Origin: Kitasatospora sp. GAS204B
GTDB taxonomy: Bacteria > Actinomycetota > Actinomycetes > Streptomycetales > Streptomycetaceae
Assembly: GCF_029892155.1 (NCBI RefSeq)
Contig: NZ_JARZAG010000014.1
Span: 1-64,000 of the forward strand
Reading direction: 5' to 3'
Length of the DNA: 64,000 bases
In this document: in pieces, positions 25,276 to 34,601 of the stretch
How the letters are laid out: every line of letters starts with the position of its first letter
Position numbering within the stretch: the first letter of the stretch is position 1
Made by a program: the position numbers and the translations under genes
The notes under the pieces: generated by a model
Told to the model about the DNA's origin: nothing
The model's input: only the letters and a program-made list of their open reading frames with translations
Databases searched by the model: none

Positions 25276-25624
25276 TGAACCGCCCCGGGTTCGGTGGGGA
25301 CTCGATTTCGTGTATGGACTTCGAGTCATGGCACGTCCTTCCTCCTACCCGCCTTGGCTGCGCTGTCGTGCGGTGCGCATGGTCGCCGAGGTCCTCGGTG
25401 ACTACCCGAACGAGTCGGCCGCATCGCGGGCCGTCGCGCAGAAGCTGGGCATCGGCTCCGCCGAGACGCCGCGCAACTGGGTGCGTCGGGACCAGGTCGA
25501 CTCCAGGCAGCGTCCGGGGACGACCACGGAGGAGTCCGCGCAGATCAAGGCGATGAAGAAGGAGATCGCCGAACTCAAGCGGGCCAACGACATCGGGTGC
25601 GGTTCCTCTGAAGGGAAGTTCTGA
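25276..25624 (+). pseudogene. IS3-family element, left end and truncated orfA
   Basis: The left inverted repeat starts near 25276 (TGAACCGCCCCGGGTTCGG). The orfA frame from ATG 25328 encodes an HTH protein: YPPWLRCRAVRMVAEVLGDY, NESAASRAVAQKLGIGSAET and IKAMKKEIAELKRANDI. It is cut about 15 residues before the usual end and continues with GCGSSEGKF to a stop. orfB with the DDE core is missing; another IS remnant begins directly after. Confidence 0.8.
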
Positions 25625-25697
25625 GATGGGGGAACGCTGATCGGGGCTGTCCGCGGGAGCGTTCGTCTCTACCGTGGGAGCGGGAGAGGAGTGCGGG

Positions 25698-26160
25698 ATG
25701 GGCTCGCTGTTCGAGGAGTTGGAGGCCCGCGAGGCGGCTGCCCGGGTGCGTGTGGAGGGGTTGGAGGCCGAACTCGCCGAGTTGTCCGGGAGGTTGGGTG
25801 CGGCTCGGGAGGTGCTGGAGCGGTTGCGGATCGCGCGGGAGACGGTCGCCGAAGTGCTCGCCGAGATGGCGCCGGAGAACTCCCGGGTGCCGGTGGGGCC
25901 CGGTGAGGTGTCCACCGCGGGGGTGGCGGACGCGTATGCGGGGGCCGAGCAGCAGGTCATCGGGGGTGCTGACGGTGCCGAACTGGCAGCCCGGGATAGG
26001 GACGGAGGTGCTGCCGTCGGTGTACCGGGACATTGTGGAGGCGGTGGCCGATGCCTCGGGGCCCGTCCACGCCAAGCAGATCGTGCCGAGGATCGGGCTG
26101 CCGGCCGAGACCGCGAAGATCGAGGGCACGCGGTCGAAGCTGAAGCGGCTCGACGCCTTC
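25698..26160 (+). pseudogene. IS-associated coiled-coil/winged-helix protein, frameshifted
   Basis: ATG 25698 opens a frame with LFEELEAREAAARVRVEGLE, ELSGRLGAAREVLERLRIAR and ETVAEVLAEM, a long coiled coil. The frame then changes near 25960 to one reading LPSVYRDIVEAVADASGP, HAKQIVPRIGLPAETAKIEG and TRSKLKRLD, a winged helix. The two halves together match an accessory protein that accompanies streptomycete IS elements. It then runs directly into transposase sequence at about 26160, so its C-terminus has been lost in a fusion. Confidence 0.55.
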
Positions 26161-27160
26161 TACCGCGTCAGGATCCCGCTGCCGTGCAGCACGGACATGC
26201 CGCTGGTCCTCCAAGTCGACGGCAAGGGCGTGGTCATGCGCCCGGAGGCCCTGCGCGAGGCCACCCGCCGGGCCGCCGCGAAAACCGCAGGCGCCCACCG
26301 CACACGACTCGCCCCGGGCGAGAAACCCAACCGCAAGCGGATGGCCACCGTCGCCTGCGTCTTCGACACCCGCCCCGCCCCCAGGCGTCCCCACGACGTG
26401 ATCCACCCACCCGGAGGCCGCAGCGAGACCCGCCGCCCCCGCCCCGGACCGAAGGCCGAGAACAAGTGGTGCACCGCCTCCCTTCTCCGCCCGCCCGAAC
26501 AGGTCATCGCCGACGCCTTCGACCAGGCCGAAGCCCGCGACCCGAAGCATCTGCGACCCTGGATCGTCCTGGTCGACGGATCCCGCCACCAACTCGACCT
26601 GATCACCGCCGAGGCCCACCGACGCGGCGTCACCGTGCACATACTGCTGGACTTCATCCACGTCGCCGAGTTATCCCGGGGAGCTCGCCCGCGCCTTCCA
26701 CAAACCCGGCACCACCGAGGCCGAGGCCTGGGCGGCAGGCCATCTGACCGCGATCCTGGCAGGCCACGCGGCCCGCATCGCCGTCGAAGTCACCGCCGAG
26801 GCGGAGCGCGAGCACCTGTCAGCCACCCGGCGCGAGGCCGTCGACGCCTGCCACCGCTACCCCACTGGCCACCTCGACCAACTCCACTACGACACCGCCC
26901 TCGACAAGGGTGGCCGATCGCCACAGGAGCAGTCGAAGGAGCCTGCCGCCACCTGATCGCCGACCGCCTCGACATCACCGGCGCCCGCTGGGGCCTGCCC
27001 GGAGCCGAAGCCGTCCTACGACTACGCGCCCTCGTCTCCAACGGCGACCTCGACACCTACCGGCCCTTCCACGCCACCCGCGAGCACCAACGCCTCTACA
27101 CCCTCACCGCGTGATCAAAAGCTGCACTCGAAACGAACCGCACCCCCTGGAGATCCCGAA
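26160..27160 (+). pseudogene. ISKra4-family transposase, N-terminally truncated and frameshifted
   Basis: The frame contains DMPLVLQVDGKGVVMRPEAL, RKRMATVACVFDTRP, HPPGGRSETRRPRPGPKAE and WIVLVDGSRHQLDLITAEA. After about 26670 the frame shifts for HKPGTTEAEAWAAGHLTAIL and HLDQLHYDTALDKG, and shifts back near 26910 for WPIATGAVEGACRHLIADR and LDITGARWGLPGAEAVLRL. The stop is at 27112-27114 and a right-end-like sequence follows to about 27160. The N-terminal third is absent. The two indels compensate, so decay is under way. Confidence 0.8.
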
Positions 27161-27343
27161 CAGCCGGCTCAACCGCCGCTCTGCCTGCGTGGAGCGGTGT
27201 CGCGCTTGGGATTTTGATCCGTTAGGTGGAGATCGGCGTGCCGCAGAAGGGCAGGCCATCACCGTGCCCTCACTGTGAGTGATATCCGGGAGCCAACAGA
27301 TGTGTCCGGGCGCACGGACTCGGCCCGATAGGAAGGAATCCCT
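27161..27343. other. Gap between ISKra4 remnant and beta-helix gene
   Basis: The interval carries no gene. It ends with the ribosome site GGAAGGA of the 27344 gene. The promoter must lie here, but no clear -35/-10 pair was recognised. Confidence 0.4.
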
Positions 27344-28606
27344 ATGGCAGTGTTTCGAGGAGCCCGTCTGCGCGGCGTGACCGCTGTGGCCAGCGTGGTG
27401 GCGGGCTTGGTGGCCATCCCTGCGACGGCCCATGCCGCGACCACCCACGTGCCCTGCGACCCGACCGCACTGAAGAACGCGATCACTGCTGCCAGCCCCG
27501 GGGACACCCTGGTGCTGGCGCACAAATGCGTCTACAGCTACGCCACGCCGGAAAGCGGCAGCGACGCTCTGCCGGTGATCACCAAGAAACTCACCATTGA
27601 AGGACGCGGCGCCACCATCCAACGGGACCCAACGACAGCAGCCCAATTCCGCATCTTCGAAATCGCCGCCCCCGGGAACCTGGCGCTTGACGATGTCACC
27701 GTCCGCAACGGCAGCGCCCCGGGCGGTCCTGGTGGCAACATCTTCGTCGATCCGGGTGGGACCCTCGACCTGAACCGCAGCGTCGTGACGAGCGGTACCG
27801 CCACCGATGGCGGCAACATCTTCGCCAATGCGGGTGGGACCATCGACCTCAACCGCAGCGTCGTGAGGAACGGTACCGCCTTCGATGGCGGCGGCTTCTT
27901 CATCCTCGCCTCTGGCACCCTGCGGATCCGTCACAGTTCCATCCTCGACAACACCTCGGCAGCATTCGGCGCCGGAATCTCGAGCAGGGGCAACCTGACC
28001 ATCACCGACGACAGCACGATCAGCGGTAACACCACCGACGGTGTCGGTGGCGGACTCGCCAACAGCGGCCCGGCGACGATCGATAATTCCAAGATCTTCT
28101 CGAACACCGCAGCCAGCACCGGTGGCTTCAGAGGCGGCGGAGGGATCTACAACCTCAACCCCGGCACGGTGAACCTGCACAACACCCGGGTGGAACACAA
28201 CACGGCCACAGCGAAGGGGAGCACGCCGGGAGTGGGCGGGGGCATCGCGAACCAGGGAGCAGCCGCCAGGGTGACGATGGACGGTGGAGTGATCGGACGT
28301 AACTCGGCGGAGGGGACCGATGCCCAGGGCGGTGGTGTCTACAACGAGGGTACGTTGAGCACCAAGGGGCTGTTGATCGAACGCAACACCTCCACCGGCA
28401 CGGGCGCCCAGGGTGGTGGCCTGACCAACAACGGTGGGACCGTCACGCTCACCGGCACCGTGCTCGAGCACAACACTGCCAGCACCCGTCCCGGCGGGAT
28501 CAACAACAACGCCGGCACGGTGGCGCTGAAATACAGCGCGGTGGAGCACAACAGGCCCACCAACTGCGCTGGCAGCGCAGTCCTGGTGCCCAGCTGCGTG
28601 AACTGA
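27344..28606 (+). CDS. Secreted right-handed parallel beta-helix protein
   Basis: The 420-residue product has a Sec signal (hydrophobic core VASVVAGLVAIPATAHA, cleavage near AHA-A). The mature part begins with CDPTALKNAITAASPGDTLV, the usual entry to a polymorphic beta-helix. Repeating coils follow: LTIEGRGATIQRD, LALDDVTVRNGSA, LDLNRSVVTSGTATDGGNIF, LRIRHSSILDNTS, LTITDDSTISGNT, VTMDGGVIGRNSAEG and VTLTGTVLEHNTAST. No polysaccharide-lyase catalytic signature is evident; Cys residues near both ends may cap the helix. The role may be adhesion or polysaccharide binding. The gene is flanked by ISKra4 remnants in the same orientation. Confidence 0.88.
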   Translation: MAVFRGARLRGVTAVASVVAGLVAIPATAHAATTHVPCDPTALKNAITAASPGDTLVLAHKCVYSYATPESGSDALPVITKKLTIEGRGATIQRDPTTAAQFRIFEIAAPGNLALDDVTVRNGSAPGGPGGNIFVDPGGTLDLNRSVVTSGTATDGGNIFANAGGTIDLNRSVVRNGTAFDGGGFFILASGTLRIRHSSILDNTSAAFGAGISSRGNLTITDDSTISGNTTDGVGGGLANSGPATIDNSKIFSNTAASTGGFRGGGGIYNLNPGTVNLHNTRVEHNTATAKGSTPGVGGGIANQGAAARVTMDGGVIGRNSAEGTDAQGGGVYNEGTLSTKGLLIERNTSTGTGAQGGGLTNNGGTVTLTGTVLEHNTASTRPGGINNNAGTVALKYSAVEHNRPTNCAGSAVLVPSCVN

Positions 28607-28739
28607 ACAGCCGGATCAACTGGTCGGGGGCCGCCGTGCCCAGCGCCTCCACGTCCGCCCCGACCAGACCCCCTCTGCCCAGGTCCGGCCCCTCTGCCGG
28701 ACCGCACCCCGCACCGGTCGGCGCCTCGCCGATCGGCTT

Positions 28740-28905
28740 CGATCAGTGCCTGACCGGCGCCGAAGCCGTCCTCAAACTCTGTGTCGTGCACACCGACAGC
28801 GACCTTGACTACCATCACCCCCGTGGGCACCAGCGCACCTACCCCGACCAGCACGACTACCAACTCGGCACCCGATCAACAACCTTCCCTCAAAAGGAGC
28901 CGCAC
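28740..28905 (+). pseudogene. Second ISKra4 transposase C-terminal remnant
   Basis: The frame reads LTGAEAVLKLCVVHTDSDLD, then YHHPRGHQRTYPDQHDYQL, a diverged copy of the transposase tail seen at 27000-27110 (LPGAEAVLRLRALVSNGDLD, FHATREHQRLY). The following 40 bases resemble the right end of the first copy. Everything upstream of about residue 340 of the transposase is lost. Confidence 0.65.
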
Positions 28906-28941
28906 CCTTCTGAAATGATCAGTAGGTCACTGGTATTGAGG

Positions 28942-31029
28942 TTAGGGTGCGGGGACAGTGGCGCGCAGGGGTGTGTGGCCGGTTGTCCCGGTCACGACGG
29001 CCGGCACCTGGGTAGTCGTGGTGTTCCAGGTGACTTCGACCTTCGTGTCGCGGACTCCGTCGCAGTGCACCTTGAGGTGTGCGCTGACGTCTCCGCTGGT
29101 GGGGTCCCACCGGGCGGTGCCGTTGACGGTGGCGTCCTCGACCCAGCGCACGTCGTGGAAGGTGAAGGTGGTTGGGGTGCCGCTGGTGGAGGTCCATGAC
29201 CCGCCCCGCAGTCCGCGGTCGCGCTTCTTGTCGAGGTACCCGTTGCGGGCGATCGCGTCGCCGACCGTGGAGGCGCCGACGGAGGCCGCTCGTAGCGCCC
29301 GCCCATCGGCGAAGTTGCCCGAGCTCGGTGTGGCCGGCAGTGCGTCGGCCAGGTGCTGTGGGAAGGCGCCGAGGGCGGGGATGGGCGGAGTTTGTGTGGT
29401 GCAGGAAGTGTCGAGGGTGCCGAGGCGGCCCGGGGCGTCGACGAACTGCCGGTACAGGTTCTGCCCGCAGGCTTCCGGGCCCGGCCAGGCCGTGTTGGGC
29501 ATCGCCGTGATGTGGGTAAGGTTGGGCACGGCGATGAGCCGTGCGGAGGGTCCCAGTTGCCGGGCTACCTGCTCTCCTCCGGCCAAGGGGGTGAGCGAGT
29601 CGAGGTCGCCGCCCAGGACGAGGACGGGGACCGTGGCGGGTACCAAGGGCGGGGTAGCCGTGATGGGCGGATCGGTGCGGATCGGGGCCGGCCAGTCCAG
29701 GCAGGCGTCATAGGCGTTGGTGTAGGCGTTGACCGTGATCCACTCGGCGGGGGTGAAGGGGGCGAACGGGGCTGAGGGCTCTTCCACCGTGTTCTGCTGC
29801 AACTGCCGGGCGCGTTGAGCGGGCGAGGCGGTCATGGAGAACAGCTGTGGGTAGTCGGTGCAGGCCACGGCGAAGTACAGGGCGTCGGAGTAGTCCGGCG
29901 GCAGCGGTGTGGTGCCGTCGTAGGTGGTGGACTGGTAGGCCAGGCGCAGCAGCGGGGCGGGGTCGTCGGCGGTGAGCAGGGCCTGGGCGGCAGCTTGCAG
30001 GCTCTGGTAGATGGCCGGGTCGCTTCCGGCGTTGTTGACGAGGTCGACCAGGGTTGTCAGGTCGACGGTCTCGTTGACGGTTCCTCCCTTCAGGTCGGTG
30101 GTGGGGCCGGTCAGCGTGAATGCACGTAGGCGGGTGGCGAGTTGGGAGATGGTGGCCCAGGCAGGCGCGAGTGCTTGTCGGGTGCAGGCGGGGGCTCGTT
30201 GGCAGGCCAGGTCGAAGGCAGTGTGGGCGGTGGATGCGGTGTCGGGGTACCAGGGGTTGAGGCCGAGGACTTCGTAGCTGGCGTCGAGGGTTAGTGAGCG
30301 CAGAGTCGCGGGGTAGCGGGAGGCGTAGGCCTGAGCGAACCAGGTGCCGTAGGAGTCGCCGTAGAGGTCGATGCGGGGCAGATTGAGCAGGTGCAGTGTG
30401 TCCGCCAGGTCGCGGGTGGCGTTGGCGGTGGCGAAAAGGTCGGAGGCGTGGATCCAGGTGCCGTCAGGGTGCTGCCAGGTGTGGTTCAGCTTCTCGCCGC
30501 AGGCGGCGACAGCTTGGGCGAAGTCGGGCCCTGAGGAGTGGTGCGGGTAGGACTGCAGGCCGGGGCAGTTGAGGGCCTGTGAGCTGCCGGTGCCGCGCAG
30601 GTCGAACAGGAGCAGGTTGTGGCCTGCCCGCAAGGGGCCGAGCATGGCCAGGTAAGCGCTGTGTGAGCGGGTGGAGGCCCAGCCGGGGCCGCCTTCGACG
30701 GCGACGGTAGTGCCTGTGGCCGGGCCGAGGGCTGGGATCCATTCGAAGCCGATGGCGATGGCGGGGCTGTGCGGGTCGGTGCGGTCCAGAGGTAGGGGCA
30801 CTTGTGCGCACCAGTAGGCGTGGTGGTCGGTGCAGGGGGTTAGTTGGACCGAGCCGAGGCGCAGGGCGGCGCCCTGTGTGTGGGAGGCGGCTGGGGTGAC
30901 TGCAAGGCTGAGGGCTGTGCCGATGAGCAGAGCGAGGAGCAGACGGCGTGCGCGTGATGCGGGCCTTGAGGTGGATGACCTGTGCCAGGTACGGGCGTTG
31001 CGGGCGTGTCGAGTCTTGTCCGGCTTCAT
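28942..31029 (-). CDS. Secreted alpha/beta hydrolase (tripeptidyl-aminopeptidase-like)
   Basis: The 695-residue product starts at ATG 31029 (GGGGAAC upstream). A signal peptide with a hydrophobic core LLLALLIGTALSLAV ends near AAS. The S33-type fold shows VAVEGGPGWAS (oxyanion region), LLLFDLRGTGSS and the nucleophile elbow LYGDSYGTWFAQAY (Ser about residue 226). The acid is in VLVLGGDLDSLTP and the base His in NLTHITAMPNTAWPG. CTDHHAYWCAQVPLPLD near the N-terminus is typical of Streptomyces tripeptidyl-aminopeptidase homologues. The last 120 residues form an extra beta-rich domain (FTFHDVRWVEDATVNGTARW) common to one subgroup. Expected to be extracellular; the substrate may be peptides or esters. 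Confidence 0.9.
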   Translation of the reverse strand: MKPDKTRHARNARTWHRSSTSRPASRARRLLLALLIGTALSLAVTPAASHTQGAALRLGSVQLTPCTDHHAYWCAQVPLPLDRTDPHSPAIAIGFEWIPALGPATGTTVAVEGGPGWASTRSHSAYLAMLGPLRAGHNLLLFDLRGTGSSQALNCPGLQSYPHHSSGPDFAQAVAACGEKLNHTWQHPDGTWIHASDLFATANATRDLADTLHLLNLPRIDLYGDSYGTWFAQAYASRYPATLRSLTLDASYEVLGLNPWYPDTASTAHTAFDLACQRAPACTRQALAPAWATISQLATRLRAFTLTGPTTDLKGGTVNETVDLTTLVDLVNNAGSDPAIYQSLQAAAQALLTADDPAPLLRLAYQSTTYDGTTPLPPDYSDALYFAVACTDYPQLFSMTASPAQRARQLQQNTVEEPSAPFAPFTPAEWITVNAYTNAYDACLDWPAPIRTDPPITATPPLVPATVPVLVLGGDLDSLTPLAGGEQVARQLGPSARLIAVPNLTHITAMPNTAWPGPEACGQNLYRQFVDAPGRLGTLDTSCTTQTPPIPALGAFPQHLADALPATPSSGNFADGRALRAASVGASTVGDAIARNGYLDKKRDRGLRGGSWTSTSGTPTTFTFHDVRWVEDATVNGTARWDPTSGDVSAHLKVHCDGVRDTKVEVTWNTTTTQVPAVVTGTTGHTPLRATVPAP

Positions 31030-31672
31030 GTTCCCCTTGTCAGTAAGGTCGGGGCCACGCGTGGGTCGACTGCGGGCCAGTCGGGGCGTGGTGGCTCCCC
31101 AGGAAACTGACATGCCCTCAACAAGTCAAGACGGCGTCGACAACCACCCAGTCCAGGCGGCCGAGATCGGCGTCGCCGCACAGCAGGGCCGCCATGAAAC
31201 GGTCTGCGCCGATCACCGACCCCAGCTCCGACGAAAGCACTGGCTGCCACCCAGCTCTCGACCGTGATCCGCGAGCACTGGTCCGCGTCTGATCACGCCG
31301 AACCGCGAGGACGCCCCCCGCATGCAGACCGGCACCGCACCCCGGGCCATCGGCCACCGCGCGAAACCTGGCCATCGGCACACTGCGGCTCACCGGCCGC
31401 ACAAACGTCGCCGTCGACCTTCGCCACCATGCCAGTGGCATCACGGCCCCTCACCACCTCGGCATCACGCGACCAAACCGGACACCCGTGGGGACGGCGC
31501 AGCTCTGGCACGCCCGGCAGGTCGCTCACATCGCCTCCGCGTGACCGTTCTCGTACCGGGTGGTGCGGCAGCGAGGCGCAGAGCAGAGACCGCGAGCAGA
31601 AAGGGGCGCCCGATCGACTCCTGATCAAACCTGATCTCTTGCTGTCATTTTCTTTACAGACTTCGACAATAC
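31030..31672. other. Gap without a recognised gene
   Basis: Short minus frames at 31118-31444 and 31293-31676 have no ribosome site and no family that I recognise. The first contains a suggestive but unplaced SELGSVIGADRFMAALL. The interval probably contains the hydrolase promoter and degraded sequence. Confidence 0.4.
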
Positions 31673-31789
31673 TCAATCAAAGTCGGCGATAGCCATCAGA
31701 TCCACATCCCGAGCACCTCCGGAACAGTCAAGATCATCCACGCCCCGCCAGGGCACCACCGAGTCGAATGAAAATTCCTGAGCTTTCAT
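31673..31789 (-). CDS. Possible 38-residue peptide gene
   Basis: ATG 31789 is preceded by GAGG at 5 bases. The peptide begins MKAQEFSFDSVVPWRGVDDL and continues with DCSGGARDVDLMAIADFD. It is acidic, with one Cys, one Trp and two Phe. The surrounding DNA is AT-richer than average. The size and an acidic leader-like character recall RiPP precursors or small regulatory peptides, but no modification enzyme is nearby. Treat as tentative. Confidence 0.3.
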   Translation of the reverse strand: MKAQEFSFDSVVPWRGVDDLDCSGGARDVDLMAIADFD

Positions 31790-32083
31790 CAGATCCTCTA
31801 CAAGAAACCAGTTCTGATGATACGTCAGATATTTTACTGGCCTGGCCGCCGACCCCAAGACGTGCGCGCCGGACAGGACCGATGCGCCGCCTTCTTGTTT
31901 TGGCGAGGAGATCACAGGCTCCCCAATGACCCTATTGACCGAGAGCAGACAAGCCGAAATGATGCACGTGCCGGAGGTTGCGGCAGGGGCGCCAGCGCGT
32001 GCCGCCTGGACCGCGGGTTCCCCGGCACACATCCCATCCGCACCATCGCTCCCCTATCGGAGCGACCTGCCTGAGGGAGAAGC

Positions 32084-32641
32084 ATGGCTGTCTTCGCACG
32101 GACCCGCTCGGTCAGTCGGCGCCGCAAGGTCGCGGCTGTCGCAGCGTTGCTGCTGACCGCCGTCACGGCCGGCTCGGCGACCTCCGCCACCGCCGCGCCG
32201 ATGACCGGGCACGCCGGTCTCACCTGGATCACCTACCAACAGCGCTCGAACGGCGAAGTGCACGTCGGCTTCGACGGCACCTCCAACCCGTGGGTTGGCG
32301 ACACTCCGGCCTCTGCGGTCCTTCCGATGCTCTGCCTCGACGTCACCAACAGCCCGTTACCGGCCGACCTCAACGCCGACTTCTACGACGGCTGGGCGCG
32401 CGGCTGGGTGGGCCTGACCCCGCCCATCACCGGGTACTCGCTGACCAGCCGCGCCACCGCCAATGCCCTGTGCGCCTCGGACTTCGGCCCCGGCTGGCGC
32501 GAAGCCGGATTCCACGACGGTCACTACGGCACGGACCTGACCCAGGTCGGTGGCTGGAGCTTCTGGGCTAGGGGCACCATCGCCTCGGGTGTCCGTTTCT
32601 GGGTAGCCAACAACGACCAGCCTGCCAATCCCTGGAACTGA
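32084..32641 (+). CDS. Secreted hypothetical protein
   Basis: The 185-residue product starts at ATG 32084 after GAGGGAG. The signal peptide has SRRRK, then VAAVAALLLTAVTAGSATSATA, with cleavage near AAP. The mature part has WITYQQRSNGEVHVGFDGTS, MLCLDVTNSPLPADL, FYDGWARGWVGLTPPITGYS, NALCASDFGPGWREAGFHDG and a C-terminal WSFWARGTIASGVRFWVANN. Two Cys may form a disulfide. The Trp/Gly-rich end FWVANNDQPANPWN is reminiscent of secreted proteins from myxobacteria and actinomycetes, but I know no function. A 16-bp hairpin follows. Confidence 0.82.
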   Translation: MAVFARTRSVSRRRKVAAVAALLLTAVTAGSATSATAAPMTGHAGLTWITYQQRSNGEVHVGFDGTSNPWVGDTPASAVLPMLCLDVTNSPLPADLNADFYDGWARGWVGLTPPITGYSLTSRATANALCASDFGPGWREAGFHDGHYGTDLTQVGGWSFWARGTIASGVRFWVANNDQPANPWN

Positions 32642-32685
32642 CGCCCCATCGGTTGAAACGCAGGTGGTAGAGGACGGCGGACATC

Positions 32686-32723
32686 CGCCCCGGGCGAGCG
32701 GCGGCGGCCGCTCGCCCGGGGCG
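32686..32723. terminator. Strong bidirectional terminator, 16-bp stem
   Basis: Perfect 16-base GC-rich arms at 32686-32701 and 32708-32723 with a 6-base loop sit between convergent genes ending at 32641 (+) and 32862 (-). Confidence 0.8.
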
Positions 32724-32861
32724 CTGGGATCCTGTCCGAGTCTCTGCTGCTCGCGCTGGGCGGCTCTGCGCCTGGGAAGGTACCTGCTCGGCACCCGCCG
32801 CTGATTTCGGACATGCTCCTGGCTCCCAGGGGCGGGGCCCTGACGGCGTTCCGACCTCCAG

Positions 32862-34601
32862 TCAAGGCCCCGGACGGTCAAAACCGGTCGATGGGTGGTG
32901 ACGCTGAGCCCCCTTCTTCTCCCTCCCCTCTCTTCCACCCGGTTCCCGCATCGAGGAGGAACGTTGTGGGCGCGCGGGCAGGGCCCCAGCAGGAGGGATC
33001 ATCGGGCGGGAAGAGATGCTCCTCAGCACTTCTTTTTTAGCCCCGCCAACCGGACCAGCAGGCGCCGCACCGGGCCCTTCGATGTCTGGTCGGTGCTGCG
33101 ACAGCGTGGCCGGCTCCTCTGGCTGGCTGAGGGGTGTTGCCCTCTCCCGTCGTTGCGCGCTCACGCCGTCGTCCAGGAACTGGCCGGGAGCCATAGGGGT
33201 GACTTCCGGTGAGCTTGCCGCGTTGCTCAGGTCCGCCAGAGCGATCGGGTCTTTCGGCGCGGCATCCGTTGACGCCACGGCGGAACCAGTCGCCGCAGTT
33301 GCCGGTATCCCCGACTGGGGGATAGCTATCCTCATACCAGCAGCCCGACTGATGCTCACCTCAGCATCCTCTCGGTGGAGGCCCAGAAGTCCTTTTACCT
33401 TCTGCAGGATCCAGAAATGGGGGCGAGATTCACGTCGGCGCTGACTGTCAACTTGGTTGAGGCATCCCTCGAGGGCACCGGAGATCTCGGCGAGCCTGAC
33501 AGCGTTCGGTCTCTCGTCCGGTACGACATCCTCGCCTCTACGCACGACGGCAATGCCTTTCGCATTGACGAGGTCCTCGTGCCGCCCCCTGCCCGCCGGC
33601 GGCGGGGAGTGAAGCGCGAATTCGATCTGATAGAGGTGGCCGCTGCTCTTATCCTTGACAGCCTCGCCCTCCTCGGTTCCGTTTATCAATTTTCCGGCCT
33701 TGCTCATGGGGTCACTGGGGATGCCATTGACTTCGGCGAACCCACGGGCGGCGCGCGCCGCCTCGTTGACCGCCGTACCGGCCGGCGGAAGTGGCTTCGA
33801 ATACCCTGCCTGCCCCGCGACCTTTTCGACGGCGGAGTTCGCCTGATCGAGTTTGGCCGGAGGGACATGCGTAGGATTTAACGGCAAAAGGGTTCCGGCC
33901 CCGCTCAGCGCTGCATTTGAACTCCTCCTGAAGAAATGCACCACCGTCTGGGTGAGCGGCTGGAAGACACCGTACTGACTTTTTTCGTCGATCGCCCGGA
34001 ACGGGGTGACCGTCCATCCGATTCGATCTGTCACTTGTCGATCTGTCACTTGCTCTGTCACTTGCTCAGATTCCGGAACCAGCAAATAAGGATCCGTTAA
34101 TTCATGTAATCGTGCTCGCTTGAGCTTCCCTCCTTCCGCTTGACCAGACCTGAGCTCATCCTCTTTCGCTTGACCAGACCTGAGCTCTTCCTCGTTTTTC
34201 TCGGCAAGAATAGGATGGCCGGCGTAGCGGCTTCCAAGGGCGAGGGCGACATCTCCATTGCCCCTCAAGTACTCGAGAAGCTGCTCCTTCGTTCCAACCA
34301 GCTTCACTGGGCCAGTATGCTTGAGATTAACAAATTCCTGATAGCTTTCACCGCCGGCACCGTTTGCTGACAACGGTCCAGCGGCAGAATTCACGCCTAT
34401 TGTACTGGCGTGGAACCTTTCTGCGGGGACAAGCTGATCACCGTTCGCCTGATAATATCGGCTGCGAAGGCCCGTCAAGAACCATGGAAGAAAATTAGGC
34501 CTCTGGACGATTAGCTCCGGACGGCTAGCCAGTTCGTTCCTCGCCACCAAAAATCTCACCGGATTAACGCTCGGTCTCAGCTCGGGTGGCGGTTCCGGCA
34601 T
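32862..34601 (-). CDS. Large orphan protein with low-complexity tail
   Basis: The 579-residue product starts at ATG 34601; AGGAGG lies 6 bases upstream. The N-terminal region (VRFLVARNELASRPELIV, FLPWFLTGLRSRYYQANGDQ, ERFHASTIGVNSAAGPLSAN) has no family that I recognise. Residues about 136-155 hold a tandem 10-residue repeat (EELRSGQAKE, DELRSGQAEG) and then a QVT/DR repeat. A middle domain has GHLYQIEFALHSPPP and DVVPDERPNAVRLAEI, suggesting a beta-rich enzyme-like or toxin-like fold. The last 130 residues are Pro/Ser/Ala/Gln-rich and disordered. No signal peptide. AT-rich codons in the first two thirds suggest transfer. It follows the 35049 gene in the same direction. Function unknown. Confidence 0.65.
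   Translation of the reverse strand: MPEPPPELRPSVNPVRFLVARNELASRPELIVQRPNFLPWFLTGLRSRYYQANGDQLVPAERFHASTIGVNSAAGPLSANGAGGESYQEFVNLKHTGPVKLVGTKEQLLEYLRGNGDVALALGSRYAGHPILAEKNEEELRSGQAKEDELRSGQAEGGKLKRARLHELTDPYLLVPESEQVTEQVTDRQVTDRIGWTVTPFRAIDEKSQYGVFQPLTQTVVHFFRRSSNAALSGAGTLLPLNPTHVPPAKLDQANSAVEKVAGQAGYSKPLPPAGTAVNEAARAARGFAEVNGIPSDPMSKAGKLINGTEEGEAVKDKSSGHLYQIEFALHSPPPAGRGRHEDLVNAKGIAVVRRGEDVVPDERPNAVRLAEISGALEGCLNQVDSQRRRESRPHFWILQKVKGLLGLHREDAEVSISRAAGMRIAIPQSGIPATAATGSAVASTDAAPKDPIALADLSNAASSPEVTPMAPGQFLDDGVSAQRRERATPLSQPEEPATLSQHRPDIEGPGAAPAGPVGGAKKEVLRSISSRPMIPPAGALPARPQRSSSMREPGGREGREKKGAQRHHPSTGFDRPGP
34026..34196 (-). repeat. Short in-frame tandem repeats inside the 32862 gene
   Basis: A 30-bp unit beginning CGCTTGACCAGACCTGAGCTC is present at 34137-34166 and 34167-34196. 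A degenerate 12-15-bp unit around CTGTCACTTG is repeated three times at about 34026-34070. Both preserve the frame, so the copy number could vary between strains. Confidence 0.7.

Noticed and set aside
27104..28549. Long open frame opposite the beta-helix gene
   Set aside because: It is a codon-bias shadow; the plus strand has a signal peptide, a ribosome site and coherent beta-helix repeats.
32862..34601. HELTD in the 32862 protein considered as an HExxH site
   Set aside because: The second His is absent and the other family landmarks are missing, so it is not counted as a member of the metallopeptidase family.
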